From assembly GCA_002506875.1 (NCBI GenBank), contig DAYJ01000064.1:1-8466 (forward strand): DNA of 8,466 nucleotides. The letters run 5' to 3'. Positions 8,201 through 8,466 of the stretch are shown here, one piece after another. The position numbers were made by a program, and so were the translations under genes. This stretch comes from Euryarchaeota archaeon UBA40. GTDB taxonomy: Archaea; Thermoplasmatota; Poseidoniia; Poseidoniales; Thalassarchaeaceae. Under the pieces are notes generated by a model. That model did no database searches, was not told where the DNA came from, and saw only the letters and a list, made by a program, of their open reading frames with translations. Positions within the stretch are counted from its first letter, which is position 1. Each line of letters begins with the position of its first letter.

Positions 8201-8392
8201 CATATCGCCGGCATTCAGGTTGGGGATTATTGGGTCCCATGCGGACTCCACGAAGTCGGCACTAACATCACTAGCCATCGAAATGGACCAGTCAGGTGTG
8301 TCTTCTTCATCATCCCCACCAAGGCATCCGGCGAAAGCTGCCGCCAGCATGCTCATGGTAAGCATCATTGCAATCATCTTGTTGTTCTTCAT
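5294..8392 (-). CDS. Hybrid three-module substrate-binding lipoprotein (permuted SBP_bac_3 module plus two LivJ-like modules)
   Basis: This is the extracytoplasmic receptor of the importer, 1032 aa against about 367 for E. coli LivJ. Residues 1-22 are a lipoprotein signal peptide with lipobox FAGC and lipidated Cys23, followed by the acidic tether DDEEDTPD. Residues 37-300 form an amino-acid-binding type II module whose segments are permuted (separate entry). Residues 310-670 and 671-1032 are two tandem LivJ-like type I modules, each starting TIK(L/I)GFLNDATGPIA and sharing GAACSGASMGANA and SYASTSPALSDATAYP, which is the ligand-pocket region of LivJ. Each carries eight cysteines at equivalent positions. 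Start choice: the frame extends to a GTG at 8419, but the ATG at 8392 gives a proper signal peptide (MKNNKMIAMM), and the TATA box at 8427-8434 predicts transcription starting near 8404, after that GTG. It is the first gene of the operon. Hydrophobic or branched-chain amino acids are the likely ligands of the two LivJ modules; the ligand of the first module is probably also an amino acid. Confidence 0.93.
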   Translation of the reverse strand: MKNNKMIAMMLTMSMLAAAFAGCLGGDDEEDTPDWSISMASDVSADFVESAWDPIIPNLNAGDMCDAIISAMTKTDEREQAVDFTRAYYTSSQGVIGGTGAASISAVADLNAEGTTIGVQSGTTSDLYAQENLGAATISAYDDFPSVIAALNNGDVHYAMGDAPVLSLEGTLMVTFSDENFGMAVQGDSSGELLGALNMAIGAMVDSGEYDLIYGASFDGAVTLADDTTMDTATSYPVPTEGSDLTAVLESGSLRLCTDPFYPPFESYDDSGAVVGFDADIAHAVADEIAAHYMGAENPMFVAPADPAVTIKLGFLNDATGPIAQFAAPFTYAWNAAMDDLNAMGDDYVFEIIEADSGCDGQMAGTAAQSLADAGVVAVAGAACSGASMGANAVLQAAGIPMISYASTSPALSDATAYPHFYRIVPSDALQGQAAADMIMASGVSNTAVVHMTNSYGAGLGDAVALNLGQDAVCLQAGYEETATDFQTAVQAVMDAGCDSVFLGSYAADGAMIVETMAVMGATIPIFSADGMAGSAALEEYTNPAAANGIEVTRPRAAAAGAGVFAAACAADSVCQTGIFTSEAYDAVMMLGHAAMMEDGENMGMHVPMVGDAYAGDSGTHTFLDNGDVGGSGYDVCTFHHVPTFGEYFNCDRMWEAGGDGVSDAPWNGATIKIGFLNDATGPIAVYADGFVAASQITLGLANTLAYSQGVQFEIVYADSGCDGTMAAAAAQTLVDAGVWGVVGAACSGASMGANAILSAAGIPQVSYASTSPALSDATAYPSFYRVVPSDAFQGSVVADVMTADMQDNVAVIHMTNAYGSGLADAFVGSMDAAHICTQIGYEETATDFTSIVSTVVSEGCTSAMLVSYAADGAALIEEMALQGFTGAIYGADGIAEEGLAADMADKSLVDGVIATKPSSGGAMSTVGMVFAAQCAANPACAGGIYTAEAFDAVYITAFAAFTALATPGITKDMAIMGTGNGLEGASGAITFMSNGDVPAAGFCVGEFSHDATTDTVSYDCARNWDPVNGIV
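5297..6382 (-). repeat. Second LivJ-like module (tandem repeat copy 2)
   Basis: Residues 671-1032 of the receptor repeat the architecture of copy 1 with the same landmarks, including ADSGCDG (718-724), SYASTSPALSDATAYP (767-782) and YEETATDF (842-849). Cysteines are at 722, 747, 837, 861, 935, 941, 1004 and 1021, matching all eight of copy 1 with only small spacing shifts. The early helix differs strongly (FVAASQITLGLANTLAYSQG against FTYAWNAAMDDLNAMGDD), and so do parts of the second lobe, so ligand preference may differ between copies. Confidence 0.85.
6383..7465 (-). repeat. First LivJ-like module (tandem repeat copy 1)
   Basis: Residues 310-670 of the receptor form a Peripla_BP_6-type, LivJ-like ligand-binding module. 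Landmarks are FLNDATGPIA (315-324), ADSGCDG (355-361), ACSGAS (383-388), SYASTSP (404-410), YEETATDF (479-486) and SYAADGA (505-511). Cysteines are at 359, 384, 474, 498, 569, 575, 637 and 651. A C-terminal piece with YDVCTFHH and FNCDRMW links to copy 2. The copy spans about 1083 bp and is clearly paralogous to the next one, but it has diverged at the DNA level. Confidence 0.85.
7493..8290 (-). other. Circularly permuted SBP_bac_3-like (type II) amino-acid-binding module
   Basis: These are residues 35-300 of the receptor. The usual order of this family is LRVGTD..YPPFE.., GFD.D.A.A.A, then ..F....WD.LIP.L..G..D.IIS.MT.T.ER, VDF...YY, GVQ.GTT, the D.P loop and a closing helix. Here the chain begins at FVESAWDPIIPNLNAGD (47-63) and runs through AMTKTDERE, VDFTRAYY, GVQSGTT, YAMGDAPV and a final helix GEYDLIYGASF (208-218). 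Only then, after about 30 linker residues, does it supply the missing start: LESGSLRLCTDPFYPPFESY (249-268) and VVGFDADIAHAVADEIA (274-290). The two pieces together make one complete module with no obvious gap. The family's ligand residues appear to be kept: the Arg in TDERE (R78), the Thr pair in SGTT, the Asp in GDAP (D162) and the aromatic in TDPFY. Confidence 0.75.
8324..8392 (-). other. Lipoprotein signal peptide and lipobox of the binding protein
   Basis: The signal has a short basic N-region (MKNNK), a methionine- and alanine-rich hydrophobic core (IAMMLTMSMLAAAF), then AGC, with Cys23 as the predicted lipid anchor. LGGDDEEDTPD follows. The small residues before Cys fit signal peptidase II-type recognition. 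The CLGG-plus-acidic style is one I associate with lipoproteins of marine Thermoplasmatota. The receptor is thus anchored on the outer face of the cell membrane rather than free. Confidence 0.9.
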
Positions 8393-8426
8393 TAGAAACT
8401 CACGTTCCAGTGCCCGCACGACGACG

Positions 8427-8434
8427 TATATATG
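8427..8434 (-). promoter_or_regulatory. Archaeal TATA box of the operon
   Basis: The minus strand reads CATATATA (in context TAACATATATACG), centred about 38 bp before the receptor ATG. With the usual archaeal spacing of about 26 bp, transcription would start near 8404, leaving a leader of about a dozen bases. GTGAG lies 6 nt before the ATG and may serve as a weak ribosome-binding site. There is no clear purine-rich BRE just upstream. This is the only convincing promoter in the window. Confidence 0.6.
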
Positions 8435-8439
8435 TTATA

Positions 8440-8448
8440 GAGATTCTC
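8440..8448. promoter_or_regulatory. Short dyad GAGATTCTC next to the TATA box
   Basis: A four-base inverted repeat with one central base lies 6 bp upstream of the TATA box, where an archaeal activator or repressor could meet TFB. Such a short dyad can occur by chance, and no second copy was seen near the other gene starts. Confidence 0.25.
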
Positions 8449-8466
8449 AAAAAAAAGTCAAAAAAA
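8449..8466 (-). terminator. Double T-tract, probable terminator of an upstream gene
   Basis: On the minus strand there are seven Ts (8466-8460), then GAC, then eight Ts (8456-8449), with no stem before them inside the window. Archaeal RNA polymerase stops at T-runs without a hairpin, so this fits the end of an upstream gene read in the same direction that lies beyond the window. It could also just be a flexible A/T tract upstream of the promoter. Confidence 0.45.

Noticed and set aside
8393..8419. Longer receptor start at the GTG at 8419
   Set aside because: It would put acidic and basic residues (REFL and others) ahead of a complete lipoprotein signal, and it lies upstream of the transcription start predicted from the TATA box.
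1..8466. tRNA, rRNA, CRISPR arrays, insertion sequences or attachment sites
   Set aside because: No spaced direct repeats, terminal inverted repeats, transposase motifs or RNA gene signatures were seen. Nearly all bases are accounted for by the four genes.

Overview
The window carries one ATP-binding-cassette amino-acid uptake operon, all on the minus strand. Read in the direction of transcription, from high to low coordinates, it encodes a multi-domain substrate-binding lipoprotein (8392 to 5294), a fused LivH-LivM permease (5208 to 1468), the ATPase LivG (1475 to 681) and the ATPase LivF (678, running off the window at base 1). No gene on the plus strand is convincing; the open frames there are shadows of the minus-strand genes.

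The likely source is an archaeon, most probably a marine Thermoplasmatota/Poseidoniia-like (Marine Group II) euryarchaeon. The reasons are the lipoprotein signal ending in AGCLGG followed by an acidic run, a TATA-type promoter about 38 bp before the first ATG with a very short implied leader, T-tract-only termination upstream, and an extracytoplasmic protein unusually rich in cysteine. The placement is inference; no marker gene is present.

Region by region: 8393-8466 holds two T-tracts (probable terminator of an upstream gene), a small dyad and a TATA box. The binding protein (1032 aa) has a lipobox, an amino-acid-binding type II module (SBP_bac_3 family) whose segments are in circularly permuted order, and then two tandem LivJ-like type I modules (Peripla_BP_6 family) that share all eight cysteines. 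The 85-bp gap 5209-5293 contains a perfect 13-bp stem with a 5-nt loop. The permease is a single 1246-aa chain: N-terminal membrane extension, LivH, a linker of roughly 285 residues with its own membrane segments and cytoplasmic basic stretch, then LivM. The LivG start overlaps the permease stop, and LivF starts two bases after the LivG stop.

Together these make a complete hydrophobic/branched-chain amino-acid transporter (HAAT/Liv type). A lipid-anchored receptor captures amino acids outside, a one-chain pseudo-heterodimeric channel moves them, and LivG and LivF hydrolyse ATP. The unusual features are the fusion of both permeases through a novel linker, the permuted type II receptor module taken from a different transporter class, and the receptor duplication. 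If any part of the window is undescribed, it is this condensed hybrid-receptor transporter.
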